Positions 11,859-23,869 of a stretch of 64,000 nucleotides of DNA are shown here, piece after piece. Below the pieces are notes generated by a model that was not told the origin of the DNA, searched no databases, and saw only the letters and a program-made list of their open reading frames with translations. Within the stretch, counting starts at the first letter, position 1. Each line of letters begins with the position of its first letter. The position numbers and the translations under genes are program-made. Location of the stretch: positions 25,262 to 89,261 of the forward strand of contig JADNRX010000225.1 in assembly GCA_015501595.1 (NCBI GenBank), written 5' to 3'. Source of the stretch: Hymenopellis radicata (taxonomy: Eukaryota > Basidiomycota > Agaricomycetes > Agaricales > Physalacriaceae).

Positions 11859-12308
11859 AGGCCCCGGGAAACTCCACTAACACTCCGGCGGCGCGACCTT
11901 CGAATATAGCCCTCAAATCCGCGCACTTTTGGACGATTTGGGCCTCAAATCCGCCAAAAATTGCCGAGGAAGTCACGCCACGTGCCCGCTTGTCACGCCT
12001 TCAAATCACGTTTCGTGACTTCTTCGGGTGGAATTTCGCTCTGTTCCTCTCCGATGCTCACTCACGTCCGTAGGCCAGCCGAACAGTGCGTTACGTGCAG
12101 ATTGAGAGTAATATCCTGCGGAATTCGAGCATGTGCATGGTGCCAAAATTTGGTCTGAACCCCTGCTGATCCTCGCAAATCCGCGTCTTCCGCCGGGCTT
12201 TTGACCATTTTAGCCTCAAATCCGCGGGTTTTCGCCGCCAAAATCGCGATTTTTGGGCTCTCAAATCCGCCAAAATCGCTGGAGTCCTAGGGGAGTTTCC
12301 CGGGGCCT
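11859..12308. mobile_element. 450-bp hAT-type MITE with 8-bp target duplication
   Basis: The ends are perfect inverted repeats, AGGCCCCGGGAAACTCC at the left and its complement at 12292-12308. The flanks carry the direct duplication ATCACGGC (11851-11858 and 12309-12316), the 8-bp size expected for hAT elements. The interior has several copies of a TCAAATCCGC word and no coding capacity. It is inserted in the last exon of the F-box-like gene. At the same place the right-arm copy has an uninterrupted GCCGTGAT followed by GACAATAATGATG, which serves as an empty site. Confidence 0.9.
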
Positions 12309-13326
12309 ATCACGGCCCATGTTCATCATCGCTGCAAAGCCGTCGAAAAAGTCCGCGGCGGGGATACCAGGTTCGCCGATGGGCCCATCGTCAGACAACG
12401 TATCCAGGAACCCAGACGCCTCCCGCTCTCTTGCGAATTCCTCTGCAAACGTCCACACATCTTCGTCCTTGCCGAGCCTGTATCCCCAATCGTCGAAGAC
12501 ATTATGGTCGTGGGCGTAGCACGCCAAACCCGGAATCGCATCACGATGATACCTCGCCTCCAGACAAACGGGCACGAACCGCGCATCCTTGAGCTGCGAG
12601 ATGAAGCGCGCAAAGGGCCACGTGAGGCCGCGTGGCGTGGGAGGGAAGACCACGATAAGGTACTTCACATCAGATGCAAGTTCGGATAGGACGTAGTGGA
12701 TGAAGTGCGCGGGGAAGAGCCCATCAAAGTCCACGTCTAGGTCGTATAGCATGATGTGCGTGAGGTTGGGTGCGCGCGTACCCATCACTGTGAGTGTTTC
12801 CGCATCTTTGAAAGTCTCGGCGGAGAGGGCGAGGTGGGTGACGCTTGGTGGAAGGAGAGCCATGTCCTGGCTTGAGGGTTCGACGACGGACATGTGCGTG
12901 GGAGAAATGCTGTTCATTGGTGGGAAGGAAGCGGAAAAACTGTGCCAGGCGAGGGATTTTACGCCGGTACAGATGGAGAGGATATGCGCAGCGGCTTGAG
13001 CATACTCTGGCGACCGCGTAATGGCGAGAGACAAGACGCGGACGTTCCTGGCGAAAAATGCGACGTCGTTTCGCACGCGGACGGTGCGCTCGAACTTGAG
13101 GATGTTCTCCATGGTTAGTACAGCACGACGGTAGATGATGGGGTCAATCCTAGCATTGTATGACGATGAGCGGCACTCTCAGCCATCGTTGTGAAAATAC
13201 GCACCATTCTCGGACGGTTTTAGAGAGCAAAACCAAGGTGAGTGCTATCTTGCGGTCGTCGAGCGCGGTGGCTTCAAGCAGATGACGAAGAACGTCAATG
13301 GAGAGCTCGTTGAAAGACGCCTTCAT
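12261..13326 (-). CDS. F-box-like basidiomycete protein, C-terminus altered by MITE (copy 2)
   Basis: Two exons (13326-13205 and 13149-12261) with a 55-bp intron give 336 aa. The N-terminus (FNELSIDVLRHLLEATALDD, then LTLVLLSKTVREWIDPIIYR) has the form of a weak F-box seen in many Agaricomycete proteins. The rest is a conserved body (FFARNVRVLS, ILSICTGVKSLAW, LPPSVTHLALSAETF, FARFISQLKDARFVPVCLEA, DDWGYRLGKDEDVWTFAEEF). The last 15 codons are read from a 450-bp MITE: after MGRD the frame enters the element's terminal repeat and stops at 12261. The right-arm copy instead continues with DDNNDVDSSSGSD and ends in ANER. It is probably expressed if its promoter is, but the tail is not native. Function unknown; SCF involvement is only inferred from the F-box-like start. 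Confidence 0.75.
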
Positions 13327-13559
13327 CGTAGTGCAAGATGAACCGTAACCGTGAGAGTATAAGAGGTCCAGGACAATGAAATTGGGGAAACATCACACTG
13401 GCGTTGATGTTAGATGGCTGTCAGAGCCAAGCATCAATCGGCTGATCGGCACAGAGAATTCAGATTGCAAACATCAATTTGCGGTAGTTAACTTGGTTGA
13501 TCCTTTTCCTCGACGCGAGTGGAAGGACTCCAGCACGTGCACCACACACCGAGTCTCGT

Positions 13560-14885
13560 AAGGCCATCCTTGTGGAACGCCCGTGTCTACTAAGCCGCAT
13601 TATTTCATATGCGGTCCAATGAACATCTCGAGATAACCGTCAAGCTACATGGAGATAGTATAGCAGGCGGAGTCTTTGTTTCGTTCATTCAGCAGTACAT
13701 GAAAGACGCGACAAGCTTGCACCACATCCCGGGAAAGCCTGGGATGTGCAAAATCATAAAAAGCAATGCTACACGCACCAGGGTTAGCATCTCGAGATAG
13801 CCATTGAGCTACCTCGGAGACGTCCAGGATGAAATACTTGGGCAGAGAGACACGAAAGCCTTGATCAAAAGCTATTCCAGATGGAAAAAAAGGCTCGGTC
13901 GGAATGATCAACATCTCGATGTAGCAGGTGAGCTACGAGGGAGATGTTTGGGACGGAAGCTATAGCACTCCCTGCAGCTGTTCAATGGCAACTTGAACCC
14001 TCCACCACCGCAGCCGAGATTCCCGTTGTCTTGAGGCCACACGGACGCGATATCGTGTCGGCTGCTCTTGTGAAACGCCTTCATTCAAGTTCAACTCTCT
14101 CCAGATTCGGAAATTCGCGAAGAGAGAGACCGGGAGTAAGGAAAAAAATTGAGGGATCAGCGGTTGTGGCAAGTATCCCAGTCATCTCGCTAGACTACGG
14201 GAACACAAGTACTGAAGTGATACAAGGGCCCAAGTGAGAGTGAACTTTGGACCGAGTCGTCAAGTATTCACCCGCTGTAAGAAAAAGCACCAGCACCAGA
14301 CGAGATGCAGAAAAGAATTGTTCATTGCACAGGGGAATGGCAGAGCGTCTCGAGATAACCAGTGAGCTACATCGAGACATGAGTGGTGTCTTGCTCGTCC
14401 AATTAGCAGTTTGGCGCAAAGCGTGCACCATAAACATGCGGCCGTTTCGATTGCAACTTGAAGCAAGTTATGAGACTGGGGATTATCGGCCCCGGCATTT
14501 CATTTTGGATCTAGTCAATATACAGCAGTGATTCAATGAAGATTGAAACATCCAATGGCGCGTACACAGCTGACGCGATCCAGAGAGAAAACCAGAACTA
14601 TGAGGTGTACGCAACGAAAAGAAACGACAAGAGGAGCAAAGCCACCACCAAGACATATCGACGTCCGGAAAAAAAAACTTGGACGAAGTGCACGGAACTG
14701 CAAAAAAATGCAGAGAAAAGGCCTACATCTCGACATAGCAGCTGAGCTACTGGGAGACGTTGGGTTTGGGAGGAACATACAACAGCCATGATCAAACGGT
14801 AAGAAGCCGCTACAAAAAGCAATCACTACCACCAACACCTAAGAAGAAATGCCTATATAGCCGGTGAGCTACGGGGGAGACGTTC
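13560..14885. repeat. hairpin-motif array B
   Basis: Six copies of the palindromic motif, near 13622, 13789, 13908, 14346, 14727 and 14851, are interleaved with the second module (TCATCTCGCTAGACTACGGG near 14178) and the GAATTCGCGAAGAGAGAG-type module (~14113). A GCATCAATCGGCTGATCGGC module at ~13430 recurs at 19270 and, inverted, at 29780 and 54115. The array ends directly at the 3' end of dhh1-like copy 1, as do the corresponding arrays at copies 2 and 3. No gene is seen. Confidence 0.7.
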
Positions 14886-14889
14886 AGGA

Positions 14890-15917
14890 ATGAAACTGTG
14901 GAGTATCAATCCCCTGCGGAGGCGCAACCTCGCTGACACTCGGAATGGGCTGAATCTCAGTGCCCAGCTCCTGCTCGACACGGTGCATCACAAAGCGATC
15001 TTCATATGTCACCTAGGGAGACATTAGCGAAAACAAAGGAATGTAGACGAAGAAGACACGCACCAAGTTGATCGCTAATCCCAAATGTCCAAATCTTCCC
15101 AAGTGACCAATGCGGTGGAGGTACGTCTCACTCGACTTTGGAAAGTCACGTTTACTACGACCTGAAAGGATGTTAACGAGAACAAGGAAAAACAACGGCT
15201 CGCACCTGAATATCATCAACAAATCAGAGCAGACGCGCCTTGGCGGAAATCGTGAGAGACGCGATTACGGTGGCTGTGGAGAATTATGGCGTGGGAGTAG
15301 AAGGACGAGTATCCGAGCTCTGTGACCTACTGGCGTGTTAGAGGGGAGGTAAGAGGAAGGGGAAGAAGATGTACCTTCTTCGCGAGCAGCTCGACCCGAT
15401 TGGTACCCCGCTTTTGCCGCAAGATTCAGTATGCGCACGGGAGTCCCAACGAGTACGTGCACCGGCGTACTCAGCCAGAGGATATCATCCTTGAGCGTCG
15501 TCCCGCCCGTGCGCCCCCATGTGTTTCGAAAGCATTCTACGCGAGGAGAGTGAGTACGCAAAGAGGGAAAGAAGAAGAAGCCCCCGAACCTGACTCGTCT
15601 GAAGTGCCAACTCCCTCGTCGGTACGAGTAACAGCGGTTGTATCCCCTGTCCCTTGCCCGCTTCCACATCGCCCGGTCCTTCGACGACGACCTGCTGCAA
15701 AGCTGGGATGACAAATGCGGCAGTCTTGCCTGTACCGTTCTTGGCGCGTGCGAGGATGTCACGTCCTGTTGGGGCGACCGGTAGGGCCTGCAGTGCGTGA
15801 GCGAGGAAGGAGGAGGAGGAAGAAGAGGGGGGAAACACACCTCTTCCTGAATGGGACTAGGCTTCTCAAATCCCGCGTCGTATATCCTCATTAGCAGCTC
15901 CCTCCTCGCGTCTGGGG
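14890..15917 (-). pseudogene. dhh1/DDX6-like DEAD-box helicase pseudogene, copy 1
   Basis: Reading leftward: [20 protein letters not shown] (from ~15915), an intron, [19 protein letters not shown] (motif I) with [15 protein letters not shown] (motif Ia), an intron, then SKHMGAHG and a run to [17 protein letters not shown]. There the sequence jumps to [14 protein letters not shown] sequence matching the [11 protein letters not shown] region, so the DEAD box, SAT and following parts are deleted. The end retains [20 protein letters not shown] and the C-terminal [11 protein letters not shown] region. The motif VI region reads HRIGHLGR instead of HRIGRSGR. Introns sit as in copy 2, so the copy arose by DNA duplication, not by retroposition. 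Not functional. Confidence 0.85.
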
Positions 15918-16388
15918 CACACGTCGCGTGGTGGTGGGCGGAGGGTTTGTCCTGGGTGCTAGTCCTCTTCTGGTTGGGTTTCGGAATGGTCAAGGCGACG
16001 TGCTGGAGGAGCGTCCTCATCCTGCGCGTGCGCTTCTTCGCCTCAAGCCGTCCCTTCCGTATACTAGACGAGGGCACCGTAGGGGGCCTTGTATTGTCGA
16101 TGTGAGAGCCGAGGTAGGCGGGGTTGCTGGAAGATCTTGAGGTCCAAGTGAGGGCTTGGTCGGCGTGCTCGGAGGAGGTCGTCGGGCGGGTCAAACTTGG
16201 TGTGGAGGGAAGATCTCAATCTGTATCTATGCACGCTTATCAGCAAGAGGAAACTGTTAGATAGGAGAGAGGCCTTACTATGGGCTTCATCGTCGTCGTC
16301 TTCAAGACACGATGAGGACCAACGGCTCAATGGCGACACCAAGTCTAATGCCACGCGTATGAGACAACTCAGCCTTCTACAATGCACG
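15918..16388 (-). pseudogene. segment fused upstream of dhh1-like copy 1
   Basis: Leftward reading gives LEDDDDEAHSKASLLSNSFL and [12 protein letters not shown] in different frames, joined directly to the dhh1 part (RRELLM). The same segment precedes copy 3 on + at 50740-51000 but not copy 2. The source gene is not recognised. The fusion shows that copies 1 and 3 descend from one rearranged ancestor. Confidence 0.55.
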
Positions 16389-17870
16389 TCAGTGAGAGAT
16401 GAAGAGAACAGGAAAGAGGAACGAACCAACATTAACGATACATGCGGGAGCGACAGCCTCCCGCGAGTCATTAATTGTCCGAGTATCTGGGAGGGTCATT
16501 ACTAAGAGCGTATTGAAAATTGGAATACTCACCCTGCCGTGACGAGAGCACGCCGAGGCTCCACGTTGAATACGACACTTCACAGGAATATCATCGCTCC
16601 ATACATCCGATCTTCGACATCTAACTCGACAATCATCCCGCCCTCCCGCTGCTGAACCGCGCTACGTCTGGCGGATCTGGCGCACGTCTCAGAACTCTAC
16701 GGACGGCATACCCCATACATCCCATTCATTGAGACCCGCCTTTAAACAAGCTGCTTAAAGGATGACATTAGTTCATCCAGAAATGGTCCAAACATCAAAA
16801 TCTTACCTGGGTGCGACGAACTCCACATGTCGTACGGATGTTCCATTCCGCAAAGCAACGACTTGTCGACCCGTTCGACATTCATACTCCTGACGCCGCA
16901 CATCGGGCGATCCGCAAAGACAACGTTGGAGAGGAAGCGGATCCAGAAGCCGAAGTTTCTTCAAAGCAAGAGTCGTCGACCGACCGGTTACTGGTAATGG
17001 AATGTCCTACAACGATGAGTACGGTGTAACATAGATTAAGCTAGGACTCACCGTGAAATCAAGATCCCGCCCAAGATCATCCACGACGTCGCCAGGCAAA
17101 GACGTATCCCTCGTAAGACGGCGGCGAAGACGACCGTTTGGCTGTGTTGAGGGTGGTAATAGCGAGCGTCGTTTCGCTCCCGCAGGTGCGAAGCTAAAGG
17201 GACGCGTCGCGAAGGCAACGTCCCAAATGCAGCCATCGTAGGCCGTCGGTTATAGTCTTGGTGGCTGTCAGAGTCAGAAGCAGCAAAGAGGAATGTCAAC
17301 ATACCGAATCCCACGATCGTCGCCGTTGTTGCAATATGGGACCGGCAAGCACAGTCGTCCAGGGTTCAAGCTCGCGGTGGAGGCGGAGCACATCTACACC
17401 GGAGAATATAAACTAGGCAGTAGAACGAGAAATGAACCAACGCACCATCAGGGCTTACGCGACGGCCGACTCGATCCCTGACAAAATGGGGGGAGAATGG
17501 GCGCGAGTATCGCACGCAACAAAGACGACGCGCACTGTGGTTTGGAGGTCGTAGCTTAACGCGATATCCAATAAAGTCGGACACGTCGCGTCTAAGAAAA
17601 CTGTTGTCAGCGCGCTAGTCAACGATAACGCGAACGAATAGACGTACCGCAGCGTTAAGAGCCGTGGAGATAGGCTGAGGGAAGGCGATAGTGAGCAAGA
17701 GAATCAAGGATGATGATGGCGGGAGGCAAGGAACGTACCTGTGACCACCGTCACATATACAGCGCGCTGGGAACGCGTTGGTGAGAACACGAGGACATCT
17801 ATGAGCAGAATCGGAAAGTGTGCAGCCGAGTATAAAGAAAGCAGAGCACCTACCATGAGGGATAGAGAAC
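16389..17870 (-). pseudogene. family Z copy 1 (unknown multi-exon family)
   Basis: This region is repeated at 19900-21345 (-) and 29850-30650 plus 50555-50860 (+). Introns with good borders are visible, for example the donor GTACGTTCCTTGCC and a block ending CCAGTAACCGG. Plausible exon pieces are LYSAAHFPILLIDVLV-type sequence and AVYVTVVT near 17760-17850, and SIRIA/CAASGVMNVERVDKS near 16860-16930. Frames are not maintained from end to end and copies disagree, so I cannot name a family; a membrane protein is possible from the hydrophobic exons. At ~16474 (reading leftward AATGACCCTCCCAGATACTC) this copy carries the uninterrupted target site of the 19.9-kb element. Confidence 0.5.
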
Positions 17871-17929
17871 GGGAAGTATTATAACCCTGCAGATGAGCGA
17901 TGAATAAAAGAATTTACGGCAAGCCAGGA

Positions 17930-19895
17930 TGCAGAGTCCTCGATATAACCGGTAAGCTACATGGAGACGTGGAAGTGGTATCTTCATCGTCGAAATACGG
18001 GGACGCCTAGTGTCCAGGGATTCCACGAGAGAGCACGGCGCGTTGTTCAGCCAATTAGGGCCAATTACTCTTTGAACGCCTGGCAAACGAGATTCCTGTC
18101 TGGCACGGTAAAAAGACATCTTCACCGGTAATCCACTGGCGACCGTTGCATCTCTGCTACCTGCGCCGAGATACAGGGAGATTCCCCTTGTCTTGTCGAC
18201 CTGAGCAAAAGTCTTCGCATCTGACTGATGGGACACAGTTTAACGTCAACTATCCTTTTGCAACACCTAGTTGGAGGTGCCAGAATTCGAGTTTGCGAAG
18301 AGAGAGAAAGAAAAATGTGTACAAATTACTCCCAGAGAAGTCCCAGTGTCCTCGCTAGACTACGGGGAGCCGTGTACCAGACTTTCATGTCGGAAGCAAG
18401 CCACCAGATTCCAAGTGAGCAGGAAACTTTGGACCCCGTCAAATATCCCCGATAAAAAAACACCTTGAACTCCCGAGACACTCTACTAAATGGCCACAAA
18501 AGACCATGTCAGGAGGTTACTGTCTCGAGATAACCAGTAAGCTACATCGGAGACATAGAGCATTGCCACTTTCAGTAGCACTGGAAGACGCGCAAGCCCG
18601 CTGTGTGGATTGAAGAAAGCGAAAGAGGACAATGTGGGATGAAGCACTGTTCCATGATGAGGCACAGTTGACCTGAAAACGACACCACATCGGAAAGTGC
18701 GCACTGCATAAAAGATAGACTCGCCGGACGCCCTTCAGCCTGACTAGCATCTCTATATAGCTGGTGAGCTACCTCGGAGACGTCAGGGATATAAATGCTG
18801 CGAACAAAAACACGACAGCCTTGGCGTAAGAGACTAGTAAGCTGCTAAAAAAACTAAATCTTCCATGGAACAATCACCATCTCGATATAGCCGGTGAGCT
18901 ACGAGAGAGACATTCCGGACTGAAGCTGTGGAGGCGTCTCACCGTATCAACCCTCGTCTCAGCAACTTCTCCCCAGCCTGAGTTCGGCTCTGTCTACGAA
19001 GCGGGAGCGAAGGGGAAAAAAGCTTGACATATACAATAGACCTCGCGATATAGCTAGTGAGCTACGAGCGAGATGTCTGGGACCGAAGCTGTGACAAGTC
19101 CTGTGGAAAGCCCTCCACTGATTGCCGAGAGATGCGAGTCGCTACACTGTCCAGGTCATGTCGGAGGCGTCCTTGAGATCGAAAACGCAGTATGTTCTCT
19201 GCCTTGTGAGCAGAAGACATGCGGCAGTGAGGACTGTTGTATCTACAAGATCAAACATGACGGTAAGAACCGAGCATCGATCGGCTGATCGGCACAGACC
19301 CTCCGTCCGCATCTGGTCCGCATGGAAGTTTTGTCGGGGAGGACAAGTTCAAGAAAATGAAGTGAGCGGTAACACACGCCAATGCAATCCTAGTCGTTCC
19401 ACTAGACGACGTGGATACGTCTCAGCTTTCAATCTTCGCGAACGACATTGGCTGAAGTGAGAGAAAGAGATCCACGGTGTTCAACGAAATTCCTGCGCTG
19501 CACGGGGTAAAGTTTCTGTGGATAACCCTCTACTGGCGTCTCGACTACCTTCGAGAGATTCCCTTCAAGTCTTGAGAACATTCGCCCTCTACTCATGGGA
19601 CACAATTCAAACCGGGTCCTGCTCTCACTGTGCCACAGATACTTACTGAGAAAACAGTAAATTTCCGGCTGGCGCATTAGACGATGTCCAAAGTCAGCGG
19701 TCGGCACAAAAGAATAGAGGATCACCAACTCTTCGATGTCTCAATATAGCCAGTAAGCTACATAGAGACGGAGCGCGTTGTGAAGTGCAGTGGTATCTCC
19801 TCGTCCAATTACTTAGCTGTGACTGGTACAGAAAGATGTGCGGCCCAAGGAAGCTATGTAGCTGGGGAGGGATGATCATCATGGAATGACACGCG
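17930..19895. repeat. hairpin-motif array C
   Basis: Palindromic motifs occur near 17938, 18521, 18749, 18877, 19044 and 19736, with the companion modules CTCGCTAGACTACGGGG (~18350) and GCATCGATCGGCTGATCGGC (~19270). A CTGCTACCTGCGCCGAGATA module near 18155 also recurs at ~2680 and ~21585. No coding sequence is credible here. Confidence 0.7.
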
Positions 19896-19899
19896 TATG

Positions 19900-21345
19900 A
19901 GAACCAAAATCAACGATACATGCGGGTGTGATGGCCTCCCGCGAGTTATCACCTAATCGTACGAGTGTCTGTGGCGGTCCAAGTTAGTAAGAGCATATAC
20001 AAAATTGGAGTACTCACTATGCTGTGACAAGAGCGCGCCGAGGCTCCGCATTGGTACTGAGACTTCACAGCAGTATACTCGATCGCGTCCGACTTGAGAT
20101 TCAGTCCGACCTCCCGCCCATGAATGGTGCCACATCTGGCGGTCTGGTGCACGTCTCGAAGCTCTGCGCACAGCATACCCATGCGCTCTGCCTTTTAAAC
20201 GCGCTCCCTAAAGGACGACATCGTTTGATGAAGAAATGGTGCAGACTTCAAACTCTTACCTGGATGCGAGAAGGTTGACGAAGAGCTGCATATGTCGTAC
20301 ATATGCTCCGTTCCGAAAGGAAAGGGCGCATCAGTTCGACGTTCGTACTCCCGACACGCGATCCGCTGAGACAACGTTGAAGAGAAGGTGATCCGAAGCC
20401 GATGGCAAGTCGTCCAGAACATCTGACGAGTAGTCGGCAGACATGCCTTCGAAATTGAGTGTACTATCAACAATAAGTAGGGCATGGGCATTGTAGAGAA
20501 TAAGAAAGCACTCACGGTGGAATCAAGACAAACCTTCGCACAGAAGGATTCACACTAATCCGAACAGAAGCAAGACCCACACCGCGACGTGGCTGTATCA
20601 TTCGTAAGGTCGCGGCGAAGACGTCAGTTCGAGTATGGTGTCGAAAGCGAGGGCGGTAGTTTCATATCCAGAGTGTCGCCAACGGCGCAAACCCAAATGG
20701 GATGGGGACGCGTCGCGAAGGGAAGAAAATGTCGCACGTAAGGCGGGTATGGTCGCAGTCAGTTACAGTCTTAATGGCTGTCAGAGTAGTTAGAAAGAAA
20801 GAGTAACGTCAACGTACCGTATCCCACACTGTTGCAAGATGGGACTGGCGGGCAAAGTCGTCCATGGTTCGAGTTCACGACTCGGACGGCGCACATCTAT
20901 ATCGGGGAATATAAACGAGACAGTAGCACGAATAAACCAACACACCATCTGGGTTACGCGACGGCCGACTCGATCACTGACAGAAAGCGCGGATAGTGGG
21001 CGCGAGTATCGAAAGCAACAGGGACGACGCACAAGATGTCTTGGAGGTCGTAGCCTGATGCGAAAGTCCACGTCGCGTATCAGGAAATCTTGTAAAAGCG
21101 TTGTCAGCGACAAGACGAACGAATACACGTACCACGGCGTAAAGAGCCATGAAAATGGGCCGAGGGAAGGCGATAGTGAGCAAGAGAATCAACGATGATG
21201 ATGGCAGGAGGCAAGGAACGTACCTGTGACCACCGTCACATATACAGCGCGCGTTGGCGGTAACGATGAGAGGACATCTATGGCCAACACCGGAAAGTGC
21301 GCAGCCGAGTATAAAGACAGCAGAGCACCGATAAAGAGGGATAGC
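19900..21345 (-). pseudogene. family Z copy 2
   Basis: A diverged duplicate of 16389-17870 in the same orientation, sharing intron borders and exon pieces (reading leftward, YSAAHFPVLAIDVLSSLPP then AVYVTVVT near 21240-21320, and SDVLDDLPSASDHLLFNVV near 20380-20430). No complete frame could be assembled. Family unknown. Confidence 0.5.
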
Positions 21346-21349
21346 TAGC

Positions 21350-23300
21350 GGGAAGCCGTCGATGAGAGTATCTCCATCGTCGAAATACGGGACACATAGA
21401 GGGCTGGACAAATAACAGAAGTGGTCAAGGAGAGAGAATAACCCACCAGATCGGATTCAGGAATTCCAGGAGAGAGCACGGAGCGACGTTGAGGCCAATT
21501 AGTACTCTTTGAACGAAATTCCAGTCTGGCATAGGAAAAGACAATGGTGCCTATATATCCACTGGCGACCATTGCATCTCTGCTACCTGCGCCGAGATAC
21601 AGAGAAGTTTTCCTTATCTTGGAGTCTGGACTCGAGCAAAAGCGGGTACTTGTGGAATGTTAAGTCCGACTCTGAATTCGCCAAGAGAGAGAAAAAGAAC
21701 AGCTCTGTATGGACTACTATCCCAGTCATCTTACTAGACTACGGGGACATGTGTACTAGCCTCTAGGGGAAAGCAAGATGCCAGTACTGCCTGGAAGCGG
21801 AATGGAGAACCAAAATACTTCACTTCTATCATATACACTTGAGGTCTCGAGATAACCGATAAGCTACGTGGAGACAGAGCGAGTTGGGAAGTGAAGTAGT
21901 ATCTTCCTCGTCTAATCAGCAGAACAGGAAGACCGTCAGACCGTCAGACTTGCTGCTCAAGGAAGTTATGTAGCCGGGGAGGCATGATCATTCCGCAAGG
22001 TAGTATGCTTAGTACTGACGTTGAGACTACTCACAAGGATGTGACAGTCGAGAAGCAGAGATGCATTAAAAACAATGTGACCAAACATTTAAACATCCAG
22101 CAAGTTGCATCTCTGCTAATTGCGCGCCGTAGGACAGAGTTAGTTGACCTCGGATGTTGTTCAAGCTGGGCAGGTCGGGGAGATTATCCTGTGGGTCAGA
22201 GCCGTACTGCATCATTAGAGAGTGTCATTTTTCATGCGGAGACCTGGTTGGATTGTCCTAGCCTCGAAGTTAACCGTGAGCCAATGACCAAGAGCATATG
22301 TCCCTTAAAACAGGAATCAAAAGAGTGGTTAGTCTCATAGAGCAATCTCGATATAGCCAGTGAGCTATCTCGGAGACAAGTTGATGCTTGAATGGAGAAA
22401 CACGTCAGCTTGGGCCGCAGTGTAACGGAGAGAGGCGGAAAGACAGTGCAGGGAGAACAGCGACTACTTACCGCCATGTCAGGATGTCGCTGTTGCGGAT
22501 CCCGAGTATGCGAGCGGTGAAAAATACTAAACTTTTGGACCTCCGCCCGGCGAAAGAGAACGAGAAAACAACAAAGAAGGATGCATAAAAGAAATTTCAT
22601 CACAGCATGATAAGGTCTTGAGGTAACCGGTAAGCTACATGAGACAAGCGTAGGCTGTATCCGCGGCATAAGAGGAAATACTGTAAACGAAGCATGCCAC
22701 TATGAGAAAAATGGCGAAAAAAAAACACATGGTAGGCATAAGAGACGCACCGCGAAGTATCCACATCTGCGGGGAGAAGGAAACGACGCCAGCGCGGCCG
22801 CGTGTAAGTTGAGGACAGAGCAAAAAAAAGACAAAGGATCTACATCAAAGAACTCGATATAGCCGTTGAGCTACATAGGTTCCGCTCGGAGGAAACCTTG
22901 TTCAGCAATGAGATGTCGCCAGGTATTTGACTTGAGGCTGTCGCGAAAACCACGAGGGAAGAGCGAAGTGATCGCAGAGGGAACGCGCCGGCTTCATGAT
23001 GTTAGAGCAAAAAATAACCGATTACCCAGAACTTTGAGGTGTCCCTGCCGTTCCGCTAGACTAGGGGACACATTGAAAGGAGGATAGATGTGAGTACTGC
23101 CGAAGATGCAGGAGCAAAGTATCCTGACAGGCAGACAAGGGACACGGACGTGTCCGAGATGTGGAAGTAAAGGAAAGAAATCGACCCATCGCCCAGAGCA
23201 GTCGTGTCTGAGGACGACGTCCGCGTACGAGCTGGGCGAAAAAATCAGCTGCTAGCAAGAGTGCAGAGCTCGATATAGCCATTGAGCTACACGGAGACAT
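21350..23300. repeat. hairpin-motif array D
   Basis: Palindromic motifs near 21843, 22345, 22617, 22852 and 23269, with the second module near 21725 and 23045. All copies left of 23.3 kb have the same orientation as those in arrays A-C. No gene is seen. Confidence 0.7.
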
Positions 23301-23869
23301 TCTGCGAGCACGGAAACCTTTTTTCCTGTCGTCGGGTGGAGCGCACAGTTCCCCAGGTATTAAACTTTGGGGTGTCGCGCGAGCGGGGGAGTAAGTAGTG
23401 CAGTGTCCTCTCGCCTGTTAGGAAGCCTTGGTGATCGCATGTCGCCATTAAGAGAGAAATGAGGATAGTCCAAGAGCAGCCACGGGATTGTACTGTAATG
23501 GAATGCAAGACAGAAAATATCGGATTCGTATGTGCACGCGCCAAGAGAGAGCAAAGAGACGCGGAAGCTCCTCCGTGATCGTGGGAAAAAGATGTGCCTG
23601 GGCGGGAGTCTAATGTGGCTCTTTGGGTTGCCTTGCTTTTACCACACCACACGCCTCGAAATCCTTTTTAGTTTTTCGCTGGAAGCGGAATCTCCCTGTT
23701 ACTGGTGAGTCCCATACCCGCGCGCCGCGTCTTTTGGTGGAAGACGGGTACGGGATAACGGCTGATGGGGTTGCAGATACGCGCACGCACGGACGAAAAA
23801 ACGTGCTAGGAAAAGACCAAGACGAACCAAGGGTTATATGTGCGTGTATTCGTGTGGCCGTGTGGATAG
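23301..23869. other. intergenic, upstream of dhh1-like copy 2
   Basis: No gene or window-internal repeat recognised. This is the approximate axis of the inverted duplication. Confidence 0.35.

Noticed and set aside
15265..16194. A 309-codon open frame on - as one protein.
   Set aside because: It crosses introns and the fusion joint of the dhh1-like pseudogene; only short parts agree with the helicase frame.
2000..23300. The evenly repeated short motifs could be a CRISPR array.
   Set aside because: Spacing is irregular (100-400 bp), repeats are diverged, and the genome is clearly eukaryotic.
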